Shown piece after piece: positions 24,761-32,752 of a DNA stretch of 35,589 nt. Each line of letters starts with the position of its first letter. The stretch's first letter is position 1. The DNA is from SG8-30 sp964406445 (GTDB lineage Bacteria > Pseudomonadota > Gammaproteobacteria > Steroidobacterales > Steroidobacteraceae): the NCBI GenBank assembly GCA_964406445.1, contig CAYORU010000037.1:1-35589 (forward strand). Reading direction: 5' to 3'. A model generated the notes under the pieces. The model searched no databases, had not been told where the DNA came from, and saw only the letters and a list, made by a program, of their open reading frames with translations. A program made the position numbers and the translations under genes.

Positions 24761-26139
24761 CGAGACGGCTGGTGTCGGTGTCGAACCGCGTCACGATCCC
24801 GCGCAAGCAGGCCGCGCCGGGCGGCCTCGCGGTCGGGGTGCTGGCGGCGATGAAGGCGCGCGGGGGGCTCTGGTTCGGCTGGAGCGGGGAACTGGTCGAC
24901 GATGCAGTGCCCGAGGTGCAGGTGCACCGGCGCAACGGCGGCAGCTACGCGGTGACCGACTTCCCGCGCAAGCTCTTCGAGAGCTACTACTTCGGCTACT
25001 CGAACGCGGTGCTGTGGCCGCTGTTCCACTACTTCGTCGAGACCTTCCACTACGATGAGGAGGCGCACGAGTCCTATCTCGAGGCAAACCGGTTCCTTGC
25101 CGACCGACTGCTGCCGCTGCTCGAACCCGACGACCTGGTCTGGGTGCACGACTATCACCTCGTCCCGATGGCAAGGATCCTTCGCGAGCGGGGCGCCCGG
25201 CAGCCGCTCGGATTCTTCCTGCACATCCCGTTCCCGCACTACGAGGTGCTGCGCTGCCTGCCGGTGCACGCCGCTCTGCTCGCCGACCTGTGCGCCTTCG
25301 ACGTCGTCGGTTTCCAGACCGCGAACGACCTGCACTGCTTCCGCGACTGCATCCGCAGCCTGCACGGCGACGCGGCAGTCGCCGATCCCGGAGTCGTGCG
25401 CGTGGACGGGCGCGTGACGCGATGCGGGGCCTTCCCGATCGGCGTCGACACGGCCGGCATCGAGGCCGAGGCGGCGCGGAGCCTGCAGACCGAGCAGGTC
25501 AAGCGCATGCAGGCCTCGCTGTCGGGCCGTGCGCTGGTCCTCGGCGTCGACCGGCTGGACTACAGCAAGGGCCTCGTCGAGCGATTCCAGGCCTTCGACC
25601 GTTTCCTCGGCGATCACGAGGAGTTCCGGAAGAAGGTCACGCTGATGCAGATCGCGCCCTTGTCCCGCGCGGACATGCGCGCCTACTCGGTGATCCGCGA
25701 GCAGCTCGAGCAGATCTCGGGTCGCATCAACGGCCGGCACTCGGAGGCGGACTGGGTGCCGATCCGATACTTGAACCGGAATTTCTCGCACGATGCGCTG
25801 ATGGGCTTCATGCGCGCGGCCCAGGTCGGTCTTGTCACCCCGGTGCGCGACGGAATGAACCTCGTCGCCAAGGAGTTCGTTGCGGCGCAGGACCCGGAGG
25901 ATCCCGGCGTCCTGGTGCTTTCCTCGCTCGCCGGTGCGGCGCGGGAGCTGACCGAGGCGGTGCTGGTGAACCCCTACGATGTCCACGGCATGGCCGAGGG
26001 CATCGCGACGGCGATCGACATGCCGCTCGAGGAGCGCCGGGCGCGGCATGCGAGGATGCTGGACGTGGTGCGCCGCAACGACATCCACGCGTGGCACGGC
26101 AAGTTCGTGCAGGCGATGGAGGCGGCCGCATCTGCGTGA
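24757..26139 (+). CDS. otsA: Alpha,alpha-trehalose-6-phosphate synthase (OtsA), EC 2.4.1.15
   Basis: GT20 retaining glucosyltransferase joining a nucleotide-activated glucose (UDP-glucose in E. coli) to glucose-6-phosphate. The 460-residue product parallels E. coli OtsA (474) throughout: VSVSNRV, GGLAVGVLAAMKARGGLWFGWSG split over the first 50 residues, NAVLWPLFHY, WVHDYHLVPMA, GFFLHIPFPHYEVL, DRLDYSKGLVERF and LVTPVRDGMNLVAKEFVAAQ. GTG at 24757 follows GGGAGGAGG and overlaps the GH15 stop (GTGA). With otsB it forms a complete osmoprotectant pathway. It is the last gene of the operon; a new gene starts 61 bp later. Confidence 0.97.
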   Translation: MTRRLVSVSNRVTIPRKQAAPGGLAVGVLAAMKARGGLWFGWSGELVDDAVPEVQVHRRNGGSYAVTDFPRKLFESYYFGYSNAVLWPLFHYFVETFHYDEEAHESYLEANRFLADRLLPLLEPDDLVWVHDYHLVPMARILRERGARQPLGFFLHIPFPHYEVLRCLPVHAALLADLCAFDVVGFQTANDLHCFRDCIRSLHGDAAVADPGVVRVDGRVTRCGAFPIGVDTAGIEAEAARSLQTEQVKRMQASLSGRALVLGVDRLDYSKGLVERFQAFDRFLGDHEEFRKKVTLMQIAPLSRADMRAYSVIREQLEQISGRINGRHSEADWVPIRYLNRNFSHDALMGFMRAAQVGLVTPVRDGMNLVAKEFVAAQDPEDPGVLVLSSLAGAARELTEAVLVNPYDVHGMAEGIATAIDMPLEERRARHARMLDVVRRNDIHAWHGKFVQAMEAAASA

Positions 26140-26200
26140 TCTTGGCGGGCCGCTGGCGGATAATGTGGGCCGCGCAGGCGGATCCGAAGGCAGGTTCCCG

Positions 26201-26923
26201 ATGGAAGGCAGGCTGGCGGCGGCGGGGGTGCTGGCGGCGGGCGTGGCGCTCGCCGGCTGGTGGGTCGGCCACGGGTTCGCCGAGGGACGGCAGGCGGATC
26301 GCTACGTGACCGTCAAGGGCGTCGCCGAGCGCGAGGTGGAGGCGGATCTGGCGCTGTGGCCGATGCAGTTCGTGGTCGCGGACAACGACCTGCCCCGCGC
26401 CCAGGCGCGCATGGCGCAGGCCGCGGGCACGGTCCGCGAATTCCTGGCGCGCAACGGCGTCCAGGCGGGCGAGGTCGCGCTGCAGGACCTGTCGGTCACG
26501 GACACGCAGGCCAATCGCTACGGCGGCCCGCCGGCCACCTTCCGCTACGTGCTGTCGCAGACGCTCATGGTCCGCACGGACCGGCCCCAGGCGCTGTTCG
26601 AAGCCAGCCAGCGCGTCGGCGAGCTCATCGAGGCCGGCGTGGTGCTGTCATCGGACGGTCCGTGGGCGGGTGGTCCCACCTATCTCTTCACGCGCCTGAA
26701 CGACTTCAAGCCGGCGATGATCGCCGAGGCGACCGCGAGCGCGCGCGCGGCCGCCGAGCAGTTCGCGGAGGATTCGGGCAGCCCGCTCGGGCCGATCCGC
26801 CGGGCCAATCAGGGCCTGTTCGTGATCCTGCCGCGCGACCAGGCGCCGGGCGTTCAGGAGGAGCGGCAGCGCTCCAAGGTAGTGCGGGTGGTGACGACCA
26901 TCGACTACCTGCTGGAGGACTGA
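26201..26923 (+). CDS. SIMPL domain-containing protein (DUF541), exported
   Basis: A 240-residue periplasmic or membrane-anchored protein. The N-terminal helix (MEGRLAAAGVLAAGVALAGWWVG) is a signal anchor, followed by the SIMPL/DUF541 domain (VTVKGVAEREVEADLALWPMQFV; YVLSQTLMVRTDRP; ATASARAAAEQFAEDSG). The family includes YggE of E. coli, linked to oxidative-stress protection, with no settled biochemistry. The ATG at 26201 is preceded by CAGGTTCCCG; a GATAAT at 26159-26164 could be its -10 box, with no good -35. The outer-membrane barrel gene begins 4 bp after its stop. Confidence 0.9.
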   Translation: MEGRLAAAGVLAAGVALAGWWVGHGFAEGRQADRYVTVKGVAEREVEADLALWPMQFVVADNDLPRAQARMAQAAGTVREFLARNGVQAGEVALQDLSVTDTQANRYGGPPATFRYVLSQTLMVRTDRPQALFEASQRVGELIEAGVVLSSDGPWAGGPTYLFTRLNDFKPAMIAEATASARAAAEQFAEDSGSPLGPIRRANQGLFVILPRDQAPGVQEERQRSKVVRVVTTIDYLLED

Positions 26924-26927
26924 ACGC

Positions 26928-28040
26928 GTGACGCTCCCGCGGCTGCCTTTGGCGATGATGCTGCTGGCAGCATCGTTGTGGCCGTTGTCGAGGGCCCTGG
27001 CGGAGCAGCAGCAGCCGGCCGCCGCGCCAGCGCCGTCGCAGGAGCATGAACCAGGTCCCGCCCCGCCGGCGGAGGAGGGTCCTCTCGAGGCTGATCCGTG
27101 CCGGCCGCAGGTCGACTCGCGGCCTGGCGGCATCGACAGCGTCCGGGCTGGGCTGCAGCGGCGGGTCTGCGCCTCGGCGCGCTGGTTCGACGGCCTGTTC
27201 GGCGACGCCCGCGAGCACGACGACGTGTACCGGACTTCCTACGGCCGCGCCGGGCTCGGGCTCAACTGGGACGAGTTGAATGAGTTCGACGTGGATACGC
27301 GCTTCCGGGCCAGCCTTGCGCTTCCCCAGCTGAGCAGCCGCTTCAACGCCGTCATCGGCCGCGAGGATCCCGAGACGTTCGTGAACGACAGCTACGACGA
27401 GGTGGCGTACCTGCCCGGCTCCTTCTCCGACGACGCCAACGCGGAGTGGTACGCGGGGGTCAACTACCTGGCGCGGCGCGACAACCAGCGGGTGGTGGAT
27501 TTCGGTGCCGGCGTGCGGCTCAGCACGCCGCTCAACCCGTACGTCAAGGCGCGGCTGCGCCACTACCTGCCCATCGGGGACTCGCTGCTGCTCGTGCCGC
27601 GCGCAACGGCCTTCTGGGAGAACGTCGACGGCTTCGGCGTCACCGTCGCGGCGGACGCCGACTGGTCCATGGATGCGGACGAGCTCCTGCGCTGGGCCAA
27701 CAGCGTGACTTTCTCGGAGGCGACCGACGGCATCCGCTGGCGCAGCCGGCTGATCCTGTACGATGCCATCGACGCTCGCAGCGCGATGCGCTATGAGGCC
27801 TCGGTGCAGGGCGAAACGGACGGCCTGCAGCCGGACTACTACGGGGCCCGGATGACCTACCGCCGTTCGGCCTGGCGCGAGTGGCTGTTCCTCGAGTTCG
27901 GCGCGAGCCTGTTCTGGGCGGACGACGAACGGCCCTCGCGGCGCTGCGACGCTTGCGTCGGGGTCTCGGCGGGATTCGAGATCATGTTCGGCGAGAAGTA
28001 CGACCGGTCCCTCGCGGGCCCCGTCGAGAGCGAGGACTGA
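26928..28040 (+). CDS. Putative outer-membrane beta-barrel protein, function unknown
   Basis: A 370-residue exported protein. It has a signal peptide (LPLAMMLLAASLWPLSRALA), a Pro/Ala/Glu-rich linker (about 26-52), a conserved-looking ASARWFDGLFGDAR segment near 85, then alternating-hydrophobic strands (AGLGLNWDEL, RFRASLALPQL, ATAFWENVDGFGVTVAADADW, MRYEASVQGE, WLFLEFGASLFW) consistent with a 10-14-strand barrel. Two cysteines sit close together near the C-terminus (RRCDACVG), which could form a disulphide. GTG 26928 is supported by GGAGG nine bases upstream. The neighbours SIMPL and MscS suggest an envelope role; homologues beside MscS-like genes would support this. No enzyme motif seen. 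Confidence 0.8.
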   Translation: MTLPRLPLAMMLLAASLWPLSRALAEQQQPAAAPAPSQEHEPGPAPPAEEGPLEADPCRPQVDSRPGGIDSVRAGLQRRVCASARWFDGLFGDAREHDDVYRTSYGRAGLGLNWDELNEFDVDTRFRASLALPQLSSRFNAVIGREDPETFVNDSYDEVAYLPGSFSDDANAEWYAGVNYLARRDNQRVVDFGAGVRLSTPLNPYVKARLRHYLPIGDSLLLVPRATAFWENVDGFGVTVAADADWSMDADELLRWANSVTFSEATDGIRWRSRLILYDAIDARSAMRYEASVQGETDGLQPDYYGARMTYRRSAWREWLFLEFGASLFWADDERPSRRCDACVGVSAGFEIMFGEKYDRSLAGPVESED

Positions 28041-28044
28041 GCCC

Positions 28045-28941
28045 ATGGAGAACGTCCAGGACTGGCTCGACCACGTCCGCGCGATCCTCGAGCAGCCGCT
28101 GTTCGGCAGCGGCAAGGGCGCGATCTCGCTGTGGTCGATCCTTTACCTGGTCATCCTGGTCGTCGTCCTTTTCTGGGGCGCGCGCCGCCTGCAGCGGCTG
28201 CTGACCGACCGCCTGCTGATGCGCACCAAGATGGATGCGAGCGCCCGCCAGGCGACCGGGACGGTCGTCCGCTATCTGGTGCTGCTGATCGGCCTGTTGA
28301 TCATCGTCCAGACGGCCGGCATCGACCTGACGACGTTCAACGTCCTGGCCGGCGCGATCGGCATCGGCGTCGGCTTCGGCCTGCAGAACGTGGTCAGCAA
28401 CTTCATCGCCGGCCTGATCATCATGTTCGAGCGCCCGATCAAGGTCGGCGACCGCATCGAGGTCGACCAGGTGGACGGGGACGTGATCGAGATCGGCGCG
28501 CGCAGCACCACCGTGCTGACCAACGACAACATCACGATCATCGTCCCTAACTCGCGCTTCATCACCGAGACGGTGGTCAACTGGCAGTACGAGGACAAGA
28601 CCGTCCGGTTCAGGATCCCGGTCGCGGTCGCCTACGGCAGCGATGCCCACAAGGTGCGCGAGCTGCTGAAGGAGGTCGCCCGCGAGAACCCCGATGTGCT
28701 GGAATCGCCGGAGCCCAACGTGCGGCTGATGGAGTTCGGCGACAACGGCCTCGTCTTCGAGCTGCGCGTGTGGAGCTCGAGTTCCGTGCACCGCCGCGGC
28801 CGCCTGCTCTCTTCGATCAACTTCGCGGTCTACGACAAGTTCAACGAGGCCGGGATCGAGTTCCCGTTCCCGCAGCGCGACCTGCACATCAGGAGCGGCG
28901 TGCTGCGCGTTCGCCGGGAGGAGGGCGAAGCAGATGGCTGA
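28045..28941 (+). CDS. Small-conductance mechanosensitive channel (MscS family)
   Basis: Inner-membrane channel that opens on membrane tension to release solutes after hypo-osmotic shock. The 298-residue product has three predicted helices (about 30-48, 70-92 and 98-125). The pore helix is glycine/alanine-rich, VLAGAIGIGVGFGLQNVVSNFIAG, followed by FERPIKVGDRIEV and the beta domain signature TTVLTNDNITIIVPNSRFI. Length matches E. coli MscS (286). It begins 4 bp after the barrel gene and overlaps the GST gene by 8 bp. The trehalose operon two genes upstream shares the osmotic-stress theme, but a common transcript is not shown. Confidence 0.95.
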   Translation: MENVQDWLDHVRAILEQPLFGSGKGAISLWSILYLVILVVVLFWGARRLQRLLTDRLLMRTKMDASARQATGTVVRYLVLLIGLLIIVQTAGIDLTTFNVLAGAIGIGVGFGLQNVVSNFIAGLIIMFERPIKVGDRIEVDQVDGDVIEIGARSTTVLTNDNITIIVPNSRFITETVVNWQYEDKTVRFRIPVAVAYGSDAHKVRELLKEVARENPDVLESPEPNVRLMEFGDNGLVFELRVWSSSSVHRRGRLLSSINFAVYDKFNEAGIEFPFPQRDLHIRSGVLRVRREEGEADG

Positions 28942-29812
28942 CCGGAGCTACGAGCCGCCGAGGGTCTGGACCTGGGACAAGGAGAGCGGCGGCCGCTTTG
29001 CCGCCATCAACCGGCCCGTGGCCGGCGCAACCCACGACAAGGCGCTGCCGGTGGGCCGCCACCCGCTGCAGCTGTATTCGCTCGGCACGCCCAACGGCGT
29101 GAAGGTCACCATCCTGCTCGAGGAGCTGCTCGAGCGCGGCTTCACCGATGCGGAGTACGACGCGCACCTCGTGCGCATCGACGAGGGCGAGCAGTTCGGC
29201 AGCGGCTTCGTCGAGCTGAACCCGAACTCCAAGATTCCTGCGCTGCTCGACCGCAGCCGCGAGCCGCCGGTCCGCGTCTTCGAGTCGGGCGCGATCCTGC
29301 TTTACCTGGCGGAGAAGTTCGGCGCCTTCCTCCCCGCCGATCCTGCCGGGCGCACGGAGTGCCTGTGCTGGCTGTTCTGGCAGGTCGGCAGCACGCCGTT
29401 CCTCGGCGGGGGCTTCGGGCACTTCTACAGGTACGCGCCCGAGAAGTACGAGTACCCCATCAACCGCTACGCCATGGAGGTGAAGCGCCAGCTCGACGTG
29501 CTCGACCAGCTGCTCGCGACGCGCCGCTACGTGGCCGGCGACGACTACACCATCGCGGACATGGCCATCTGGCCCTGGTACGGAGGGGTCGTCGCCAACA
29601 AGGTGTACGAGGCGGCGGAGTTCCTGGACGCGGCGCGCTACACCCACCTGCTGCGCTGGACGCGCGAGATTGCCGCGCGGCCGGCCGTGCGTCGCGGCCT
29701 TATGGTCAACCGCAGCTGGGGCGAGCCTTCGGGACAGCTGCGCGAACGCCACGACGCGAGCGACTTCGAGCTGCGCACCCAGGACAAGCTCGAGGGCGCG
29801 GAGGGCGGCTGA
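28934..29812 (+). CDS. yghU: Glutathione S-transferase family protein, YghU-like disulfide-bond oxidoreductase
   Basis: A 292-residue cytoplasmic GST-fold protein matching the Nu-class YghU/YfcG type, which reduces disulphides with glutathione. The N-terminal extension PPRVWTWDKESGGRFAAINRP is diagnostic of YghU. The thioredoxin-like domain has LYSLGTPNGVKVTILLEEL, with the Thr-Pro-Asn glutathione site, and SKIPALLD and ESGAILLYLAEKFG. The helical domain has VAGDDYTIADMAIWPWYGG. The start overlaps the MscS stop by 8 bp, so it is the last gene of this cluster. The symbol is given by similarity. Confidence 0.93.
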   Translation: MADRSYEPPRVWTWDKESGGRFAAINRPVAGATHDKALPVGRHPLQLYSLGTPNGVKVTILLEELLERGFTDAEYDAHLVRIDEGEQFGSGFVELNPNSKIPALLDRSREPPVRVFESGAILLYLAEKFGAFLPADPAGRTECLCWLFWQVGSTPFLGGGFGHFYRYAPEKYEYPINRYAMEVKRQLDVLDQLLATRRYVAGDDYTIADMAIWPWYGGVVANKVYEAAEFLDAARYTHLLRWTREIAARPAVRRGLMVNRSWGEPSGQLRERHDASDFELRTQDKLEGAEGG

Positions 29813-29813
29813 G

Positions 29814-29839
29814 GCCGGGCGGCTGCGGCGCGGCCCGGC
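29814..29839. terminator. GC-rich hairpin between convergent genes
   Basis: GCCGGGC (29814-29820) pairs perfectly with GCCCGGC (29833-29839) around a 12-base loop, in the 48-bp gap between the GST stop and the symporter stop. There is no T-tract on either side, so it is a weak terminator candidate or a bidirectional 3'-end structure. Confidence 0.3.
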
Positions 29840-29860
29840 GGGCGGCGCACCCGGCGTTGC

Positions 29861-31309
29861 TCAGGCGGCGCCTCGCCTCGCCTCGAGGATCGTACGGATC
29901 TCGTGCGCCTTTTCCTCGGTGATCGTGTACGACGCGATGATCCAGATGGCGATGCCTGAGGTCGCCGCGGGGATGAACGCGTCGAAGATCCGCATGAGCC
30001 GGATGGCCTCGGCGCTCTGCTGGCCGCCCAGCGCGACGTCGAAGCCCGTGGCGTTCAGCAAGAAGCCACTGGCCGCGAGCGCCGCGGCCATGCCGAGCTT
30101 GACCACCCACCAGAAGATGGAGCCGTACATGCCCTCGCGGCGTTCGTAGGTCTGCAGCTCGTCCATGTCGACCACGTCGCAGATCATGGATGGCATCAGC
30201 GTGAACAGCGCGCCGAGGCCGAAGGCCATGAGCGGCGCGGGCAGCAGCAGCAGCCAGGGCACCTCCGGGTCGTAGCAGAACCACTTGAGCGCGTAACCGA
30301 GCATCGAGATCCCGGTGGCGACGAAGAAGGCGTGGCGCTTGCCGATCCGCGTGGCCATCCAGGTCGTGATGATGATCACGACGAAGGTCGAGACGGCGCC
30401 GAGCGTGCCGGAATAGCCGGCGTACTTCGCGCCGAGGGCCGTGTCGCCGCCGAACACGTAGTAGATGATCACGTAGAACTGGAAGGAGGCGATCAGCATG
30501 AAGCCGTTGAACACCAGGAAGGTGGCGACGCAGAGCTTCAGGAACGGCTTGAACTTGAGCGTCAGCAGGAAGCCACGCAGGAAGCCCTGCACGTTGCGCC
30601 AGAAGGCGTTCGCGGCCTGGGCGACGTCGGGCCCGTCCCGGCTGGCGGCGGCCCCCTTGAACCGCTCCCGCAGGAACAGTGCGGGCAGCACCCCGATCCC
30701 CGCGGCCACGACGGCGATGATGATGGCAAGCCCGGCGGCGCCCTCGGCCATGCTGCCGAACCAGGCCTCGTTCTGCATGATCCACAGGAACCAGGGCGCC
30801 ACGAGGTAGGCCAGCTGGCCGATGAAGTTCTGCACGCCCATGAGCCGCGTGCGCTCGTGGTAGTCGGGTGTGAGCTCGTAGCCGAGCGCGACCCAGGGCG
30901 TCGCGTAGACCGTGTAGGCGAGATAGAAGACGAGCGAGCCGATCAGGAAGTACCAGAAGTAGAACGACTCGCTCCGGCCCTCGGGCAGTTGCCAGAGCAG
31001 CGCGTAGATGATGCCCACCGTGATGGCGCCGACGAAGATGTAGGGCCGCCGCCGGCCCCAGCGGGAGCGCGTGTGGTCGGAGATGTAGCCCATCATCGGG
31101 TCGGTGAGGGCATCGGTGAGGCGCGGCAGCGCGCCGAGCAGCCCGACCAGCGCCGGGTTCATGCCGAGCCCGAGGTTGAGCACGATGACCATGCCGCCGA
31201 TGGCCGCGGCAAGCAGGTTGTTGACGAATGCCCCGAGGCCGTAGATCAGCTTCTGCGGGAACGGGATGCGATCCCGCGCCGCCGTCGCGTACTGCGCGGA
31301 GTCGTTCAT
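29861..31309 (-). CDS. MFS sugar:cation symporter of the GPH (glycoside-pentoside-hexuronide) family
   Basis: A 482-residue inner-membrane transporter with about 12 helices. GPH features are IPFPQKLIYGLGAFVNNLL at the N-terminus, LPRLTDALTDPMMGYISDHTRSRWGRRRPYI (family loop 2-3, here in parts), YATPWVALGYELTPDYHERTRLM and the C-terminal ICDVVDMDELQTYERREGMYGS. It likely imports oligosaccharides released by the nearby GH16 enzyme. The ATG at 31309 is chosen by homology; the frame opens further upstream into the promoter palindrome, and no strong ribosome site precedes either start. Its promoter overlaps a perfect palindrome shared with the divergent LysR gene. Cargo is not proven. Confidence 0.93.
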   Translation of the reverse strand: MNDSAQYATAARDRIPFPQKLIYGLGAFVNNLLAAAIGGMVIVLNLGLGMNPALVGLLGALPRLTDALTDPMMGYISDHTRSRWGRRRPYIFVGAITVGIIYALLWQLPEGRSESFYFWYFLIGSLVFYLAYTVYATPWVALGYELTPDYHERTRLMGVQNFIGQLAYLVAPWFLWIMQNEAWFGSMAEGAAGLAIIIAVVAAGIGVLPALFLRERFKGAAASRDGPDVAQAANAFWRNVQGFLRGFLLTLKFKPFLKLCVATFLVFNGFMLIASFQFYVIIYYVFGGDTALGAKYAGYSGTLGAVSTFVVIIITTWMATRIGKRHAFFVATGISMLGYALKWFCYDPEVPWLLLLPAPLMAFGLGALFTLMPSMICDVVDMDELQTYERREGMYGSIFWWVVKLGMAAALAASGFLLNATGFDVALGGQQSAEAIRLMRIFDAFIPAATSGIAIWIIASYTITEEKAHEIRTILEARRGAA

Positions 31310-31339
31310 GTCGTCGGCATCGTGATTCCCCCCTCGGCC

Positions 31340-31368
31340 ATACTGAAACACATTGACAGCGCTGTCAA
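31340..31368 (-). promoter_or_regulatory. Promoter of the sugar symporter gene, -35 inside the palindromic operator
   Basis: On the minus strand a perfect TTGACA (31363-31368) is followed by 17 bases and CAGTAT (31340-31345), a 3/6 match to the -10 consensus. The -35 is one half of the 16-bp palindrome at 31353-31368, so a bound regulator would block polymerase. Confidence 0.5.
31353..31368. promoter_or_regulatory. Perfect 16-bp palindrome, LacI-family-type operator
   Basis: TTGACAGCGCTGTCAA reads identically on both strands and has the CG-centred form typical of LacI-family sugar-regulator operators. It lies between the divergent symporter and LysR genes and supplies a consensus -35 on each strand. 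A second copy differing at two positions lies at 32919-32934, before the GH16 gene. No LacI-type gene is in the window. Confidence 0.7.
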
Positions 31369-31382
31369 ACAATCCCGATAAT
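31353..31382 (+). promoter_or_regulatory. Promoter of the LysR-type regulator gene, sharing the palindrome
   Basis: On the plus strand TTGACA (31353-31358), an 18-base spacer and GATAAT (31377-31382) make a good sigma70 promoter; its -35 is the other half of the palindrome. The LysR start is about 100 bases further on, leaving a long leader in which I see no clear structure. Confidence 0.5.
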
Positions 31383-31488
31383 CACGAGTCTCCGGCCCGG
31401 GCGGCCGCACGGGCGCACCCCGGGATCGTCCGGAACCCGTTCGGCGTGCGCCAAGCGCGCAGGCCCGTGCCGCGGCGGTAACGATCCC

Positions 31489-32403
31489 ATGGCGGAAAGA
31501 TCCAACGTCGGCCTGAAAGGGCTGCGTACCTTCTGCGTTGCGGCGCGTCTCGGCAGCTTTCGAGCAGCGGCCGAGGAACTGTTCGTCACCGCCTCGGCGG
31601 TGAGCCACCAGATCCGCGGCCTGGAGAAGGAACTCGGCGAGACGCTTTTCGACCGCAATGCCCGCGACTTGCGGCTGACCGACGTCGGGCGGACGCTCTA
31701 CGAGGAGGCAGGACCGCTCATCGAGCGCCTCGACGCCGTCGTTGCCGGCGTGACGAGGCGGCGCAAGCGCCAGGTCATCCGTATGTCCGTGCAGCCGTTC
31801 TTCGCAAGCGAGTACTTCGTGCCGCGGCTGCCGGAATTCACCGCGGCGCATCCAGAGATCGAGATCAAGGTCGGCACCAGCGACGAGACGCCCGAATCGC
31901 ACCCGGCGGACGCCGACCTGTCCATCCGGCTGTTTCGCGCACCGCCGCAGGGGGTTCAGTCCCACCGATTGCTTGCGCTGACCCTGGCGCCGGCCGGCTC
32001 GCCCGACTTCCAGCGGAGTCTCAGGGTCGAGAAGGGCCGGGTGGTCAGCGACTTCCCGCTGCTGATCCACGACACCTACCCGAGTGCCTGGAATCAGTGG
32101 TCGCGTGCCACGGGCATCGCCCTGCCGGCGGCGTCGAAGGTCACGCGCCTCGACTCGATGATCGCGGTGGTGCGCGCCTGCGAACAGGGGCTGGGCGCGG
32201 CGCTCGTGCCGGTGCCGCTCGCGGACCTGTGGTTCAGGCAGGGCAGCATCGTGAAGCTGTTCCCGGAATCGCTCATGACCGAGGTCAGCTACTACCTCGT
32301 GATTGCCGAGGAGCGCGCCGAGGATCCGGCCGTGGAGCTCCTAACTACTTGGATCAAGGAGAATTTTTCACAGGCCGATGACGTTTCCTCATCGCTGGCC
32401 TGA
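31489..32403 (+). CDS. LysR-type transcriptional regulator (GcvA-like)
   Basis: A 304-residue DNA-binding regulator. The N-terminal winged helix-turn-helix spans about residues 8-67 (LKGLRTFCVAARLGSFRAAA, ELFVTASAVSHQIRGLEKEL, LFDRNARDLRLTDVG). A linker helix follows, then the substrate-binding domain (IRMSVQPFFASEYFVPRLPEF, PLLIHDTYPSAWNQW, EQGLGAALVPVPLADLWF). The VTASAVSHQI recognition helix and the C-terminal half are most like the GcvA branch. It is divergent from the symporter and lies before a small basic protein gene and GH16; it could control any of them, or the gene at 32513, whose upstream inverted repeat resembles a LysR site. Effector unknown. No strong ribosome site at ATG 31489. 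Confidence 0.92.
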   Translation: MAERSNVGLKGLRTFCVAARLGSFRAAAEELFVTASAVSHQIRGLEKELGETLFDRNARDLRLTDVGRTLYEEAGPLIERLDAVVAGVTRRRKRQVIRMSVQPFFASEYFVPRLPEFTAAHPEIEIKVGTSDETPESHPADADLSIRLFRAPPQGVQSHRLLALTLAPAGSPDFQRSLRVEKGRVVSDFPLLIHDTYPSAWNQWSRATGIALPAASKVTRLDSMIAVVRACEQGLGAALVPVPLADLWFRQGSIVKLFPESLMTEVSYYLVIAEERAEDPAVELLTTWIKENFSQADDVSSSLA

Positions 32404-32477
32404 GTTTTATTCGCTTGAGGCGCCGGCACTCCGACCGTACCTTTTGCAGTGCATGATTCGCGGGGCTTGGCCCCATT

Positions 32478-32494
32478 TGTACTGGACAGATACA
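32478..32494. promoter_or_regulatory. Imperfect inverted repeat upstream of the small basic protein gene
   Basis: TGTACTGGACAGATACA pairs TGTA-CTG with CAG-TACA around GA, with one extra A in the right arm. It lies 19 bases before the ATG at 32513 and overlaps the Shine-Dalgarno leader and a weak promoter (TTGGCC 32467-32472, 16 bases, GATACA 32489-32494). A plausible binding site for the upstream LysR protein; not a proven one. Confidence 0.35.
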
Positions 32495-32512
32495 GGAGTT
32501 TGGAGCAAGACC

Positions 32513-32752
32513 ATGAACGCTGAAACCAAGCAAGCACGTGACCCGTTCACGTTCAGCCTGCGCGGGGTGGCGGGGGTCAATACGCACGCCTTCGTGCCTG
32601 CCGTTGCCCTCGACGGCATCAACCGCGCCTGGCGGGCCCGCAGGCGCAGCGCGCAGCGGTCCGCCGTCCACGCGGAGTCCTCGGACGCCGTCCGTCAGGT
32701 CGAGAGCGCGCTCGCCCGCTACTTCGCGCACGGCTGCTGTCGCGCAGCCTGA
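32513..32752 (+). CDS. Small basic protein of unknown function
   Basis: A 79-residue protein, MNAETKQARDPFTFSLRGVA at the N-terminus, with a strongly basic middle (NRAWRARRRSAQRS, about residues 37-50) and a C-terminal helix-like part ending ALARYFAHGCCRAA. An excellent ribosome site (GGAG seven bases before ATG 32513) argues that it is translated. No transmembrane segment. The W-x-x-RRR stretch faintly recalls DUF1127 proteins, but the rest does not fit and I do not assign it. It lies between the LysR gene and GH16 and is followed immediately by several strong hairpins. It could be a regulatory or RNA-binding small protein, or a peptide precursor; no cleavage motif is recognised. Confidence 0.6.
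   Translation: MNAETKQARDPFTFSLRGVAGVNTHAFVPAVALDGINRAWRARRRSAQRSAVHAESSDAVRQVESALARYFAHGCCRAA

Noticed and set aside
32462..32474. GGGGC-TTG-GCCCC hairpin as a LysR gene terminator
   Set aside because: Five-bp stem with a three-base loop and no T-tract; it also overlaps the likely promoter of the next gene.
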